Positions 26,447 through 35,134 of a stretch of 64,000 bases of DNA are shown here, one piece after another. The DNA lies in assembly GCA_002238415.1 (NCBI GenBank), contig MPMI01000030.1, positions 1-64,000 of the forward strand, read 5' to 3'. A model generated the notes under the pieces. It was not told the origin of the DNA, ran no database searches, and was given only the letters and a program-made list of their open reading frames with translations. The translations under genes and the position numbers were made by a program. How positions within the stretch are numbered: the first letter of the stretch is position 1; every line of letters starts with the position of its first letter. This stretch comes from Desulfurellaceae bacterium bin18. GTDB lineage: Bacteria > Desulfobacterota > Binatia > Bin18.

Positions 26447-26962
26447 ATGGTGGCACTGCTGGGCAGTGCCACCATTATTGAGGCCCAGGTTTTTTATTCC
26501 AAGGCAGAGGCATTACAGGTGGCATTCCCTAAGGCAGACCGCATCGAGACGCAAACCTTCTTCCTCACCCCGCAGCAGGTCGAGCGGGTTGAGGCCCTGG
26601 CGCAGACCTCGGTCACTTCCAAGCTGGCTACCTTTCACGTCGGCCATACGGCTGACAGCGTACAGGGCTACGCCTTTATTGAGACACATATTGTGCGAAC
26701 CTTTCCAGAAACGTTTCTGATGGTCGTGTCACCCGACGGTACACTACAAAAACTCCTGGTGCTGGCCTTTTACGAGCCGGCCGAATACCTGCCCTCGGAG
26801 CGCTGGCTGGAGCAGTTTGATCAGAAGCGCTTGACGCCTTCACTACGCCTGCGCCAGGACATCCACGGTATTATGGGCTCCACGCTGACCGCCCAGGCCG
26901 CGACCCAAGGCGTGCGCAAAGTCCTGGCCCTTTTTCAGATTTTGATTCAGGAGAAAAAATAG
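26447..26962 (+). CDS. Exported FMN-binding domain protein
   Basis: About 171 residues from the ATG at 26447. The hydrophobic start (MVALLGSATIIEAQ) probably belongs to a slightly longer signal peptide beginning at a TTG overlapping the porin end, so the start is uncertain. The body matches FMN-binding domains of the RnfG/NqrC type, ending DIHGIMGSTLTAQAATQGVR. The MGST segment is the likely equivalent of the GAT flavinylation motif, with Ser for Ala. The apbE gene two positions downstream supports covalent FMN attachment at this Thr. It would act outside the cytoplasmic membrane as an electron carrier. Confidence 0.72.
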   Translation: MVALLGSATIIEAQVFYSKAEALQVAFPKADRIETQTFFLTPQQVERVEALAQTSVTSKLATFHVGHTADSVQGYAFIETHIVRTFPETFLMVVSPDGTLQKLLVLAFYEPAEYLPSERWLEQFDQKRLTPSLRLRQDIHGIMGSTLTAQAATQGVRKVLALFQILIQEKK

Positions 26963-26963
26963 C

Positions 26964-27539
26964 GTGCGCTTTGTCGTTACCGGCGAGTGGTCCAGAAACC
27001 GGCTGCTCCAACTCATCATCGTCATCTTCGTTATCTATGTCATCGGTCTGTGGCTGACGAACGCCCTGCTGTATTTCCAGAAGATGGACCTGAGCTATGT
27101 CTCGGTGACGGAATACTATCTGGGCTCGGAAGAGCGTTTTCTGCAGCCGCGCAGCTATCAGGGCATGCTGGAGGTGGCGCATTTCCATTTATTCGCCATG
27201 GGACTGCTGCTGCTGACGCTGACGCATCTGATGCTGTTCGTACCTATCTCGCCGAACCTGAAAGCCTGGCTGATTATCATTCCGTTTTTTTCTGCCCTGA
27301 TCAATGAGGGCGGCGGCTGGCTGGTGCGCTTTGTCCATCCCGGCTTTGCTTATCTGAAAATTGCCGGCTTTCTCGCCCTGGAAATCAGTCTGGCGGTGCT
27401 GGTCGTCATCTGCCTGTGGTCTATTTTTCGTGGCTCGCAAGAGCACTACCGACAGGCGCGACCGGTCGGCGGGCAGCGGGGTACGGCTGACATAGAAGAA
27501 AATGTCGGCCTGGGTGCCGCAGGGGAGATGGTGGAATGA
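26964..27539 (+). CDS. Four-helix membrane protein of flavinylation operon
   Basis: 191 residues, GTG start directly after the previous stop (CAGGAG site). Hydrophobic helices lie at about 14-36, 72-93, 100-122 and 132-154. Helix 2 carries H73, H75 and H88 (EVAHFHLFAMG..THL); H125 lies after helix 3. Paired His in membrane helices could bind haem, so this may pass electrons from the quinone pool to the FMN protein. That is an inference; I do not recognise a named family. Its stop overlaps the apbE start (ATGATG). Confidence 0.7.
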   Translation: MRFVVTGEWSRNRLLQLIIVIFVIYVIGLWLTNALLYFQKMDLSYVSVTEYYLGSEERFLQPRSYQGMLEVAHFHLFAMGLLLLTLTHLMLFVPISPNLKAWLIIIPFFSALINEGGGWLVRFVHPGFAYLKIAGFLALEISLAVLVVICLWSIFRGSQEHYRQARPVGGQRGTADIEENVGLGAAGEMVE

Positions 27540-28582
27540 TGCGGGGGTGGGGATTCGGGATTGGGGCTTGGACGGTCGTTCTGAGCCTTCTGGTCTTCGG
27601 CAGTCCTGTCCGGGCGTGTGAGACCGATGGCCGCTATATTATGGGCACGGTTTTTCAGGCCACGCTGTGCCGGGCAGAGTCCACCCCCCAGGCGCAGATG
27701 AGCGCGGTGTGGCACGAGGTTTTTGCTACGGCGGGGCGTTTTGACGATCTTTTTACCATCTATGCTCCACACAGTCCGCTCAGCCATTTGAACGCCCAGG
27801 CCGGACAAGGACTCCAGGCGGTTCCGGCCGAAGTGAGTGATGTTCTGCGTCTCTCGCGGCGCTACGCAGACCTGACCAATGGCGCCTTCGACATTACGGT
27901 GCGGCCACTCCTGAGCTTATGGCGACACGCGGCAACAACCCAAACCCGGCCAACCGCGGCGGCTATTCGCCATACCCTGCGGTTCATTGGGAGTCAGAAG
28001 CTGCACTTTGCCGCGCCCCACCGCGTTGGTCTGCCTGCGCCGGGCATGGCGCTGGACCTGGGGGGCATCGGCAAAGGCTATGCGCTCGATCAGATCGCCA
28101 GACAGCTCCATGAACAGGGGCTGACAAGCGCCCTGCTCAATTTTGGGCAGAGCAGCCTGTGGGCGTTTGGCCGGCCGCCTGACGGGGAGGGCTGGCGCTT
28201 ACTATTACGTCAGCCGAATGGAGAGATCATCGGCCTTGCCATGTTTTCCGATCAGGCCGTTTCCATCTCCGGGAGTCTTGGCCAGAGTATGCAGGTCGAA
28301 GGCCGGCGCTACAGCCATATTATTGACCCTCGGACCGGCCGGCCCGTGCAGCGCGACCTTTTGGCCTGCGTTGTGGCTCCGAGCGCGGCCCAAGCCGAGG
28401 CGTTGAGCACGGCCCTCTTAATTTTAGGGGAAGATGAAGGACTCGACCTCATCGAGCAACTCGACGGCGTCGAAGGATTCTTACGTGAAGCACACGGCAA
28501 ACAGTGGATGACAACGGGGTGGAGGCGGGTCAGCCGTTTTGTCGCCTTAGTAGGGACGACGCAGGCGTCGCCCCTACCGTGA
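27536..28582 (+). CDS. apbE: ApbE-type FAD:protein FMN transferase
   Basis: 348 residues with an N-terminal signal sequence. Motifs are YIMGTVFQATL, a LDLGGIGKGYALD flavin-binding stretch near 180 and YSHIIDPRTGRPV near 260, all conserved in ApbE. The enzyme moves FMN from FAD onto Thr of exported flavoproteins; the obvious client is the FMN-binding protein encoded two genes upstream. Translationally coupled to the preceding membrane protein. Confidence 0.92.
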   Translation: MMRGWGFGIGAWTVVLSLLVFGSPVRACETDGRYIMGTVFQATLCRAESTPQAQMSAVWHEVFATAGRFDDLFTIYAPHSPLSHLNAQAGQGLQAVPAEVSDVLRLSRRYADLTNGAFDITVRPLLSLWRHAATTQTRPTAAAIRHTLRFIGSQKLHFAAPHRVGLPAPGMALDLGGIGKGYALDQIARQLHEQGLTSALLNFGQSSLWAFGRPPDGEGWRLLLRQPNGEIIGLAMFSDQAVSISGSLGQSMQVEGRRYSHIIDPRTGRPVQRDLLACVVAPSAAQAEALSTALLILGEDEGLDLIEQLDGVEGFLREAHGKQWMTTGWRRVSRFVALVGTTQASPLP

Positions 28583-28624
28583 CGAATAGCGAGTTCTGTC
28601 AGCGTATAGAGGAGGGACACAGAC

Positions 28625-28933
28625 ATGCGTACCAACGAAATAGTGACAACCATTCCAGACGGGGCATCTGCCACCGCCCGGCCCGATACCGCGCTGGAGA
28701 TTGCCGTGGAGCTTCCCCAAGCGGATGATCCCAACGGCCAGGCAGACGAACAGCCGAGCATTGCCTTCCGGCGTCTGACGTGGGGCTCGGGCCTGGGTTG
28801 GTGTCGGCAGCAAACGCTGACCCTTACGCCAGCGGAAGCCGAGGCCGTGCTCAAGGCATTACAGAAGAGTCGGCGCAAATGGCGCGGGGACTCTGCCGCG
28901 CCCCAGGGCAAAGTCATCCCTTTTCCGGGCTGA
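28625..28933 (+). CDS. Small hypothetical protein ending the flavin operon
   Basis: 102 residues with a GGAGGGA site before the ATG, 42 bases after apbE. It has no signal peptide or membrane helix. The middle has FRRLTWGSGLGWCRQQTLTL and a helix AEAEAVLKALQKSRRKWR; the tail is PQGKVIPFPG. Family not recognised. By position it is probably the last gene of the operon. Confidence 0.6.
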   Translation: MRTNEIVTTIPDGASATARPDTALEIAVELPQADDPNGQADEQPSIAFRRLTWGSGLGWCRQQTLTLTPAEAEAVLKALQKSRRKWRGDSAAPQGKVIPFPG

Positions 28934-29165
28934 CCCTCAAACTGACCCATTTCCGTCACCTCGTCCCCCTCCCTTTCCCCCTAGGGGGAGGGGGCTCCTC
29001 CCTTTCCAGGCTCAATACTCCTGGGGAGCACGGGCCTTGCCCGTCACTGCTCACCGTTTCTGTATTGCTTTGTCGGCCCAGGCGTGTTCAGAAGGTTTCA
29101 ATTCTGAAGGTCGAAAACCATGGAGACCGTGTGCATAGCCCGGTTGTAATTATTGGCATGGACCC

Positions 29166-29981
29166 ATGTCTGAACGCAGATTTGGCCATATTCCAGGCTA
29201 TCCGATTGGCTCCCACTTCGTCTCTCGCCAGGCACTCTCCAGAGCTGGAGTACACCGGCCCCGCATCGCCGGTATTGCCGGCAGCGGGCAGGCGGGCGCC
29301 GATTCGGTGGTTCTGGCTGGCGGCTATGAAGATGGGGAAGATTACGAGCATACCATTTTTTATACCGGTCACGGCGGGCGCGACCCTCAGACCCACGAGC
29401 AGATAGGCAACCAGGTCCTCATTCGTGGCAATCTGGCTCTGGCCCAGAACCGATTGCACGGCCTGCCCGTCCGCGTTATCCGTGGAGCCGGATTCCGTTC
29501 TCCCTATGCGCCCGATTCCGGTTATCGGTACGATGGCTTGTTCACGGTTGACGACTACTGGCGGGGCGTTGGACGAGCCGGATTTTTTATTTGGCGTTTT
29601 CGGTTGGTCAAAATGGATGCAGACACACAGCGGCAGGAACGAGTCGTCCAAGAAGCCCTCCACGTGCAGGAGCTCAAGCAGCTCTACCACTATCGCTGCC
29701 AGATATGCGGCGTCCAACTCAGAGGTACCGCCGGGTCGTATGCCGAAGCGGTGCATATCCGACCCCTCGAAGCCCCGCACAACGGCCCTGATACCTCCGA
29801 AAATATGCTATGTCTGTGTCCGAACTGTCATATCCTGCTGAGCATCGGCGGGGTGGGTATTGCCGATGATTTTACGCTGATCGGCAGACCGGGGAGTTTA
29901 TACGTTGATTTTCGGCACCGGATCAACATCGAGCATGTGCGTTATCGGCGGCAACACTATCCACCTGATCCCGAGATGTGA
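29166..29981 (+). CDS. SRA (YDG)-HNH modification-dependent endonuclease
   Basis: 271 residues. Residues 1-150 form an SRA/YDG domain (GHIPGYPIGSHF, SRAGVHRPRIAGIAG, SVVLAGGYEDGEDYEHTIFY TGHGG, GYRYDGLF), the fold that flips out 5-methyl- or 5-hydroxymethylcytosine. Residues 175-240 form an HNH nuclease (YRCQICG, YAEAVHIRPL, PDTSENMLCLCPNCH) with two CxxC pairs. The combination is that of type IV restriction enzymes that cut modified DNA. It has no methylase or other restriction genes beside it and is flanked by dispersed repeats. The ribosome site is poor, so the start is tentative. Confidence 0.87.
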   Translation: MSERRFGHIPGYPIGSHFVSRQALSRAGVHRPRIAGIAGSGQAGADSVVLAGGYEDGEDYEHTIFYTGHGGRDPQTHEQIGNQVLIRGNLALAQNRLHGLPVRVIRGAGFRSPYAPDSGYRYDGLFTVDDYWRGVGRAGFFIWRFRLVKMDADTQRQERVVQEALHVQELKQLYHYRCQICGVQLRGTAGSYAEAVHIRPLEAPHNGPDTSENMLCLCPNCHILLSIGGVGIADDFTLIGRPGSLYVDFRHRINIEHVRYRRQHYPPDPEM

Positions 29982-30046
29982 GTGGTACGGGCTTTCGGCC
30001 CGCTAGAGCATTTTACGATAGGTTCTAGCCATGCTATTGCGCTTTC

Positions 30047-30123
30047 GTCATGCCGGACTTGATCCGGCATCCAGAAGCCGAGGGGTGAGAGGGCTGGATT
30101 CCTGCTTTCGCAGGAATGACGGG
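30047..30123. repeat. Dispersed palindromic repeat pair
   Basis: GTCATGCCGGACTTGATCCGGCATCC followed about 30 bases on by CTGCTTTCGCAGGAATGAC. These are two small hairpins of the type scattered through many proteobacterial genomes; the second recurs at 11786-11811. Confidence 0.7.
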
Positions 30124-30155
30124 CGGCGACACAGAACGTAATCTGCTCTGGTAAT

Positions 30156-30195
30156 CCCCTCCTTGGAGGGGTGGTCCGAAGGGCCGGGGTGGGTT
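30156..30195 (+). repeat. CCTTGGAGGGGTGG..GGGGTGGG dispersed repeat
   Basis: CCCCTCCTTGGAGGGG is a short palindrome followed by TGGTCCGAAGGGCCGGGGTGGG. Clear relatives are at 160-191, 38617-38655 and, inverted, 39636-39674. It ends about 30 bases before the DUF2797 gene. Confidence 0.75.
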
Positions 30196-30227
30196 TCCTC
30201 AGGAAAGAAAAAAGGGAGAGACCAACG

Positions 30228-31058
30228 ATGCAGGGCAATCTACGCAAGATGCGAACGCAGCCGGGTCCGCCCGTGGAGTATCGCTTGCCGGTCGGCGAGC
30301 AGGAGGTCGCTTTAAATCTCTTACTGGGCAAAACCGTGCGTCTCAGATTTGCCGGCGAGATTCACTGCGTTGCCTGCGGGCGCAAGACCAAGAAAAGCTT
30401 CAATCAGGGCTATTGTTATCCCTGCTTTCAGAGCCTTGCCCAGTGCGACATCTGCATCGTGAAACCCGAACTGTGTCATTACGAACAGGGCACCTGTCGT
30501 GAGCCGACCTGGGGTGAGGCCCACTGTATGCAGCCTCACTATGTCTACATAGCCAACTCATCCGGCCTGAAAATCGGCATTACGCGCGGGAGTCAGATTC
30601 CAACCCGCTGGATGGATCAGGGCGCGGTACAGGCTTTGCCGATTTTTCGGGTGCAGAGTCGCTATCAGGCCGGGCTGCTTGAGGTCATGTTCAAGCAGCA
30701 TATAGCCGATCGCACCAACTGGCAGCGTATGCTCAAGGGCGAGCCCGAATTGGCGGACTTGGCAGCCAAGCGAGACGATCTCCTTGGGCTGTGTCAGGCT
30801 GAACTGCACGACCAAACGCGGGCCGCCGGGGAAGGTGCACTCGCGCTGCTTGAGGAGGAGGACAGCCGTTCTTTTACCTACCCCGTGCTGGAGTATCCGA
30901 CCAAGGTCAAGTCACGCAATTTTGAGAAGACGCCCGAGATCGAAGGCACGTTGCTGGGCATTAAGGGGCAGTACCTTATTTTTGATACCGGCGTGCTGAA
31001 CGTGCGCAAGTTTGGCGGGTATGCGGTGCGGTTCGAGTCACCGGACTCTCCCGCCTGA
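30228..31058 (+). CDS. DUF2797 domain protein
   Basis: 276 residues. A zinc-binding-like N-terminus (CVACGRKTKKSFNQGYCYPC and CDICIVKPELC) precedes YVYIANSSGLKIGITRGSQI PTRWMDQGA, the hallmark of DUF2797. That stretch resembles a GIY-YIG-like turn, but nuclease function is unproven. The ATG at 30228 follows AAAGGGAGAG. The function of the family is unknown. Confidence 0.85.
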   Translation: MQGNLRKMRTQPGPPVEYRLPVGEQEVALNLLLGKTVRLRFAGEIHCVACGRKTKKSFNQGYCYPCFQSLAQCDICIVKPELCHYEQGTCREPTWGEAHCMQPHYVYIANSSGLKIGITRGSQIPTRWMDQGAVQALPIFRVQSRYQAGLLEVMFKQHIADRTNWQRMLKGEPELADLAAKRDDLLGLCQAELHDQTRAAGEGALALLEEEDSRSFTYPVLEYPTKVKSRNFEKTPEIEGTLLGIKGQYLIFDTGVLNVRKFGGYAVRFESPDSPA

Positions 31059-31115
31059 AAAGCGAGGTGTTTTGCAGGACCCGACACCGCGTAGCTGAGA
31101 CGTCCGTCCGGAGGA

Positions 31116-31652
31116 TTATTCTCCCAAGACCCGGAGCCCGGCCTCGGCGCAGGAAATGTCTTGTTCGACCGTCCCGCCCCCGACGCCAATTCCTCCAACG
31201 ACTTCGCCGTCTATTGTAATGGGCAACCCGCCACCAACCACGGTTGCTCCCTCAAAATGGGACAATCCCACTAACAGAGCCGGATTGTCTTTGATGGCAT
31301 TATAAAAATCAGCCGTGCCAAATCCGAATAGCGCGGTATACGCTTTGCGTTGACTGCCTTCGATGCCGAGGAGTGGAGCACCGTCCATACGGGCGAAAGC
31401 TTTCAGATTCCCGCCGTCATCAACAACCGCCACATTTTGCTTGACACCAAGTTCTTTTGCGTGGGCGATAGCCGCTTCGACCATCCGCGCCGCCAGGGCA
31501 TGGGTAATCGTTTTTTTGGTATAGGTTGTCTGCGGGCTCTGTTTTGCATCTTCAGCACTGCCGACCGTAGGCGTCAGCGCGATGGAGGCAGAAACGGCAG
31601 CACATAAGAGTAGAAAGAACCCTCCGGAAAGGACATTCCTGAGTTGAGTCAT
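31116..31652 (-). CDS. Exported GlcG/HbpS-type protein
   Basis: 178 residues with a signal peptide (to about 33). The GlcG/HbpS domain is shown by AARMVEAAIAHAKELGVKQN, VAVVDDGGNLKAFARMDGAP, SQRKAYTALFGF, GGLPITIDGEVVGGIGVGGG and DISCAEAGL. Members bind haem or act with glycolate- or cobalamin-related enzymes; which applies here is unclear. An AAAGGTGAG site precedes the ATG. Confidence 0.87.
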   Translation of the reverse strand: MTQLRNVLSGGFFLLLCAAVSASIALTPTVGSAEDAKQSPQTTYTKKTITHALAARMVEAAIAHAKELGVKQNVAVVDDGGNLKAFARMDGAPLLGIEGSQRKAYTALFGFGTADFYNAIKDNPALLVGLSHFEGATVVGGGLPITIDGEVVGGIGVGGGTVEQDISCAEAGLRVLGE

Positions 31653-31725
31653 GGGTGTCTCACCTTTCTTGTCGCACGGCGCGTCGCGCCCCAGCTTCGT
31701 ATCTCACCATTATGAGCGAACCTCC

Positions 31726-33243
31726 CTAGCGCGTCCAGGCCAGCCATTTGGTGAAGAGCGATTTGACCCTGGGGGTCAGCCGGGTGCGATTATAGGCGTC
31801 CGCGGCCCGTTTTATTGCTTCAGCCTGGGTGGGATAGGTGTGAATGGTCCTGGCCAGGGTGCCGAGCCCCAGGCCGCCGACCATGGCCAAGGTCAGCTCT
31901 GAGATCATTTCGCCCGCATGGCGGGTCACAATCGTTGCGCCCAGAATGGTATCCTTGCCGGCCTGGGTGTGGATTTTCACAAAGCCTTCGGTATCGCCTT
32001 CGAGCACGGCCCGATCGACCTGCCCCATCTCCTGGTAAAAAGTTTGGATGGCAATACCCTGTTTTTCCGCCTCATGTTCATACAGCCCGACATGCGCGAT
32101 TTCAGGATCGGTATAGGTGCACCACGGCACGGTGAGGGCGCTCGCCTTTGCCCGCCCGACGAACAGGGTGTTCTGGATCACAATACGGGCCAGGGCATCC
32201 GCCATATGGGTGAATTTATACGGCGAGCAAATATCACCCGCGGCATAAATACGCGGGTTGGTCGTCTGGAGGCGGTCATCGACCTTTACTCCCTGTCTGG
32301 TATCAAACTCCACGTCGACGGCCTCCAGGTTCATCCCTTCGACGTTGGGCGCGCGGCCTACTCCGAGGAGGACGGCATCCGCACGGATTTCCTCTTGCTG
32401 CTCATCTTTTTCAACCCGAATAACTTTGTCCTGGCCGTCCCGCTCCACCCCGGTGATCTGACAGCCAAGGACGAGCGAGACGCCGTCCCGAATCAGGGCG
32501 TCTTGAATGAGTGCCGCGGCGTCCTTGTCCTCGCGGATGAGGATCTGGGGCATCACTTCCAGGAGGGTGACCTGTGACCCGAAGCGGGCAAACGCCTGGG
32601 CCATTTCACAGCCGATGGGACCGGCGCCGATGATGGCCAGCCGTTTGGGCAGTTCGGTTAAGGAAAAGACGGTTTCGTTGGTTAAATAGCCGGCTTCCGC
32701 CAGACCGGGAATCGGCAGGGGCATGGCCCGGGCGCCCGTGGCGATAACCGCCCGCCGGAAGCGCAACTGCTGGCCGTCGACTTCCACGCTGTCCGACTCG
32801 ACAAAACGTCCTTCGCCCAGAAAGACATCCACGCCGAGTTCGTCCCGATAGCGCTGCGCCGAGTCATGCGGGCTGATTTCCGAGCGGAGTCGGCGCATGC
32901 GTTCCATGACCGCCGGAAAATTCACTCGGGCTCCATCCGGCACTTCGACGCCATACTGACCCGCGTCCCGAACATCCGCAGCGGCGCGGGCCGCTCGGAG
33001 CAGGGCTTTAGACGGCACGCAGCCGACGTTCAAGCAGTCGCCGCCCAGATGTGCCCGTTCCACCAGGGCGACCTTCGCTCCCAGGCCGGCCGCGCCAGCC
33101 GCCGTAATCAGGCCGGCAGTGCCTCCACCCAGGACGACCAGGTTGTAACTCGACGCTGGCTCCGGGTTTGTCCAGTCACGCGGATGGACGTTGGCAACAA
33201 GGGATTGGTTATACGCGTCTTCAGGGAATGCAATGGTCGTCAT
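31726..33243 (-). CDS. MerA-like FAD/NAD(P)-dependent disulfide oxidoreductase
   Basis: 505 residues of the dihydrolipoamide/mercuric reductase superfamily: FAD site LVVLGGGTAGLITAAGAAGL, redox pair GGDCLNVGCVPSKALL, NAD site IIGAGPIGCEMAQAFARFG, second FAD site YAAGDIC, dimer domain with HTYPTQAEA. It lacks an N-terminal metal-binding domain and the C-terminal Cys-Cys of true mercuric reductase, so mercury reduction is unlikely. Divergent members like this are common and of unknown substrate. GGAGGAG precedes the ATG at 33243. Confidence 0.85.
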   Translation of the reverse strand: MTTIAFPEDAYNQSLVANVHPRDWTNPEPASSYNLVVLGGGTAGLITAAGAAGLGAKVALVERAHLGGDCLNVGCVPSKALLRAARAAADVRDAGQYGVEVPDGARVNFPAVMERMRRLRSEISPHDSAQRYRDELGVDVFLGEGRFVESDSVEVDGQQLRFRRAVIATGARAMPLPIPGLAEAGYLTNETVFSLTELPKRLAIIGAGPIGCEMAQAFARFGSQVTLLEVMPQILIREDKDAAALIQDALIRDGVSLVLGCQITGVERDGQDKVIRVEKDEQQEEIRADAVLLGVGRAPNVEGMNLEAVDVEFDTRQGVKVDDRLQTTNPRIYAAGDICSPYKFTHMADALARIVIQNTLFVGRAKASALTVPWCTYTDPEIAHVGLYEHEAEKQGIAIQTFYQEMGQVDRAVLEGDTEGFVKIHTQAGKDTILGATIVTRHAGEMISELTLAMVGGLGLGTLARTIHTYPTQAEAIKRAADAYNRTRLTPRVKSLFTKWLAWTR

Positions 33244-33333
33244 GCGGCTCCTCCTGCGGTGTTCAGGGCTCCTAAGAAATAGGGTACGCGGGATAGGACG
33301 CTTTACAAGGAGGGGAGAGCGGTGAAAGGGCTA

Positions 33334-33650
33334 CACTCGACTCTGACCTTTCCCTCCCAAGACGTGTGCTGTCAATGCTGAGCCAGGGACGAGGGTGGTG
33401 CGTGCTAAGGCGGGCCGTCCGAAGCGGTGCTGAAGCCCGTGGCCGAGATTGCCGGCGGCCCGCTGGGCCGCGCTGCAGGTCCGCAAGCCGTGGGCGGTCT
33501 GGGCGCCCGGAAAGTGCCGGCCACAGGGGCGGGTGAGGGGGGCCTGGATGCCGGCCGGCCGGCGGGCCCGCGCGGCAGGTCCGAAAGCCGTGGGCGGTCT
33601 GGGCGCCCGGAAAGTGCCGGCCACAGGGGCGGGTGAGGGGGCCCTGGATG
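33334..33650 (-). pseudogene. Transposase 3'-end remnant with internal duplication
   Basis: On the minus strand the text HFPGAQTAHGLRTCSAAQRA AGNLGHGLQHRFGRPALA matches the C-terminus of the larger transposase remnant at 34.2-34.5 kb. A second, partly overlapping copy of the same text arises from a 100-base tandem duplication (33451-33550 and 33551-33650). Since 100 is not a multiple of three the frame is broken. Confidence 0.65.
33451..33650. repeat. 100-base tandem duplication
   Basis: Two adjacent copies, 33451-33550 and 33551-33650, are nearly identical in their last 60 bases (ending CCTGGATG) and more diverged in their first 40. They lie inside transposase remnant DNA. Confidence 0.75.
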
Positions 33651-33922
33651 GTCTCGACGATCGGGCGCCCGCGGCCCTACGGGCGTTTGGCGGCACCGGC
33701 GCCCTGACCGAGCGCGGGGAGAGCGGGGAATGCAGGTATTGAATACAGGCCAATGCGCGCCTATATTCCGGCTTGACAGCCGAAGACGCTCTGAGCGAAA
33801 CGCGAGCGGCGCCCACCGGGTATAGAACGCTGTTTAACAGATGGCTGATCTTGAATTGGTGATTGGGCCATAATTGTGTCGGGGCGCCGCATGCGGCGCT
33901 CCTGTCGGTCGTATATGTCATT

Positions 33923-34006
33923 AAATGTCGCACAAAAGGACATCTCACGGTTCAATAAGCCATCAAATTGTGCACAAAAAGACCCCCTGTGGTTCAATAA
34001 GTTATT
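33923..34006 (+). repeat. Two 42-base imperfect direct repeats
   Basis: Units start AAATGTCGCACAAAAGGACA at 33923 and AAATTGTGCACAAAAAGACC at 33965; both contain GGTTCAATAAG. They lie in AT-rich DNA between the two transposase remnants and may be the terminal region of the lost IS. Confidence 0.55.
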
Positions 34007-34179
34007 GATTTCATTGCATTCCGGTCGGAGACCCCCCCTATATTTTTTTAGAATGTTTGTGAGAGAAGAACGATGTTTGATAATATCCTCCCAAGAGTCC
34101 CCCGCAGACACGAGACAACCGGGTTGCTCCCTTCGCCTCCCCGCTCGGGACGGGGGAGGCGTAGTGCCGCGTCCGCCGA

Positions 34180-34527
34180 GGAAGCGGGGGGCAACGGCCA
34201 CGGCGGGCCGGCCGAAGCGGGGGGGGAGCCAGGGGCCGAGAGTGCCGGCGGCCAGCTTGGCGGTCAGGCGGGGCAGTAAGCCGTGGGCGGTACGGGCACC
34301 CGGGAAGTGCAGGCCAAAGGTGCGCGTCAGGTGCCCATTGATGGTCTCAACGATTTGTCGCCAGCGCCCGTGCTGGCGTCTGGCGTGGGTACTCGTGGCG
34401 CCCCGATAATCCTTAGGCGTGAGTACGGGGGCTCCGTAGTCCTGGTGCCAATGCGCTTGCCACTCCGTCCCACAGAACCCCTTATCCGCGAAATAGGGCC
34501 CGGCTGCCCCGTCGTGCCTGAGCCGGC
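34180..34527 (-). pseudogene. DDE transposase, C-terminal remnant
   Basis: Reads YFADKGFCGTEWQAHWHQDY, then GAPVLTPKDYRG, RRQHGRWRQIVETINGHLTR and an HFPGARTAHGLLPRLTAKLA tail. This is the DKG...E part of an IS4/IS5-type DDE transposase, with the Glu in QIVETING. The N-terminal half is missing: homology stops where the SnoaL-like gene ends (34530), so the IS was cut there. Confidence 0.7.
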
Positions 34528-34529
34528 TT

Positions 34530-34973
34530 CTACTTGGCCCAGCCGTCTTTGAGCGGCACAAAATAATAGGCGTTGAATTTTCGTGAGCGGAACTTCCAGA
34601 CTCCGTCGATCTTGGCATACACGTCATCGTAATGCCCGGCGGCAATCACACTCTGGCCATCCTGCGTGGCGCGCAGCTCCAGATAACACGTTCCCGTGGC
34701 CCGGTCGCCCTCAAGGTCGATGACGTGATTATGGATAAAAGGACGGGGATCAAGAGCGGCCAGCCCCTGCTCATAGGCGGCCAATAATGCCTCGGTCCCC
34801 TTTGCCGTAGGCTGTGCTCCACCGGCATCAAACTCACCATCTGGGGTAAAGAGGCTGACCACGGCAGGAACGTCCTGCTGCCACACATAATGGCAGTACC
34901 GCTGTGGAAGGTCTCGAATCGCCTCTCGGTCCAACATCTCCCGTACCTGTGTTTCCAGACTTTTGTCAGCCAT
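34530..34973 (-). CDS. SnoaL/NTF2-like small protein
   Basis: 147 residues with the cone-shaped NTF2-like pattern: VREMLDREAIRDLPQRYCHY, VVSLFTPDGEFD, HNHVIDLEGDRATGTCYLEL, AGHYDDVYAKIDGVWKFRSR. Members include polyketide cyclases, dehydratases and the beta subunits of ring dioxygenases. The start at 34973 has a good AAGGAG. A transposase remnant abuts its 3' end but the stop is intact. Next to Rieske genes it could be an accessory isomerase or dehydratase (inference). Confidence 0.8.
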   Translation of the reverse strand: MADKSLETQVREMLDREAIRDLPQRYCHYVWQQDVPAVVSLFTPDGEFDAGGAQPTAKGTEALLAAYEQGLAALDPRPFIHNHVIDLEGDRATGTCYLELRATQDGQSVIAAGHYDDVYAKIDGVWKFRSRKFNAYYFVPLKDGWAK

Positions 34974-35134
34974 GGCTTTCTCCTTTTTCGGTTCGTTGTG
35001 TGGCCGTCTTACCAAAAGTCAGGCGCTCGAGATATGGCAGGATGGAGTTGGGCAGGGCCAAGAGCATGGGTTGCGCGCAGACAACGAGGGCTTATAGGAT
35101 GCGCCGGTGATAGGGCGGACGCTCAGGAGGGAGT

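Noticed and set aside
31726..33243. True mercuric reductase
   Set aside because: No HMA domain, no C-terminal Cys-Cys pair and no mer genes nearby; only the superfamily is supported.
33451..33650. CRISPR-like array
   Set aside because: Only two adjacent copies of 100 bases, with no spacers and no cas genes; the content is transposase DNA. No other spaced repeat array was seen in the window.
33761..34645. Reading 33761-34645 as one intact 294-residue transposase
   Set aside because: Only the middle part resembles a transposase; the beginning overlaps the SnoaL-like gene and the end runs through AT-rich repeats, so it is a remnant.
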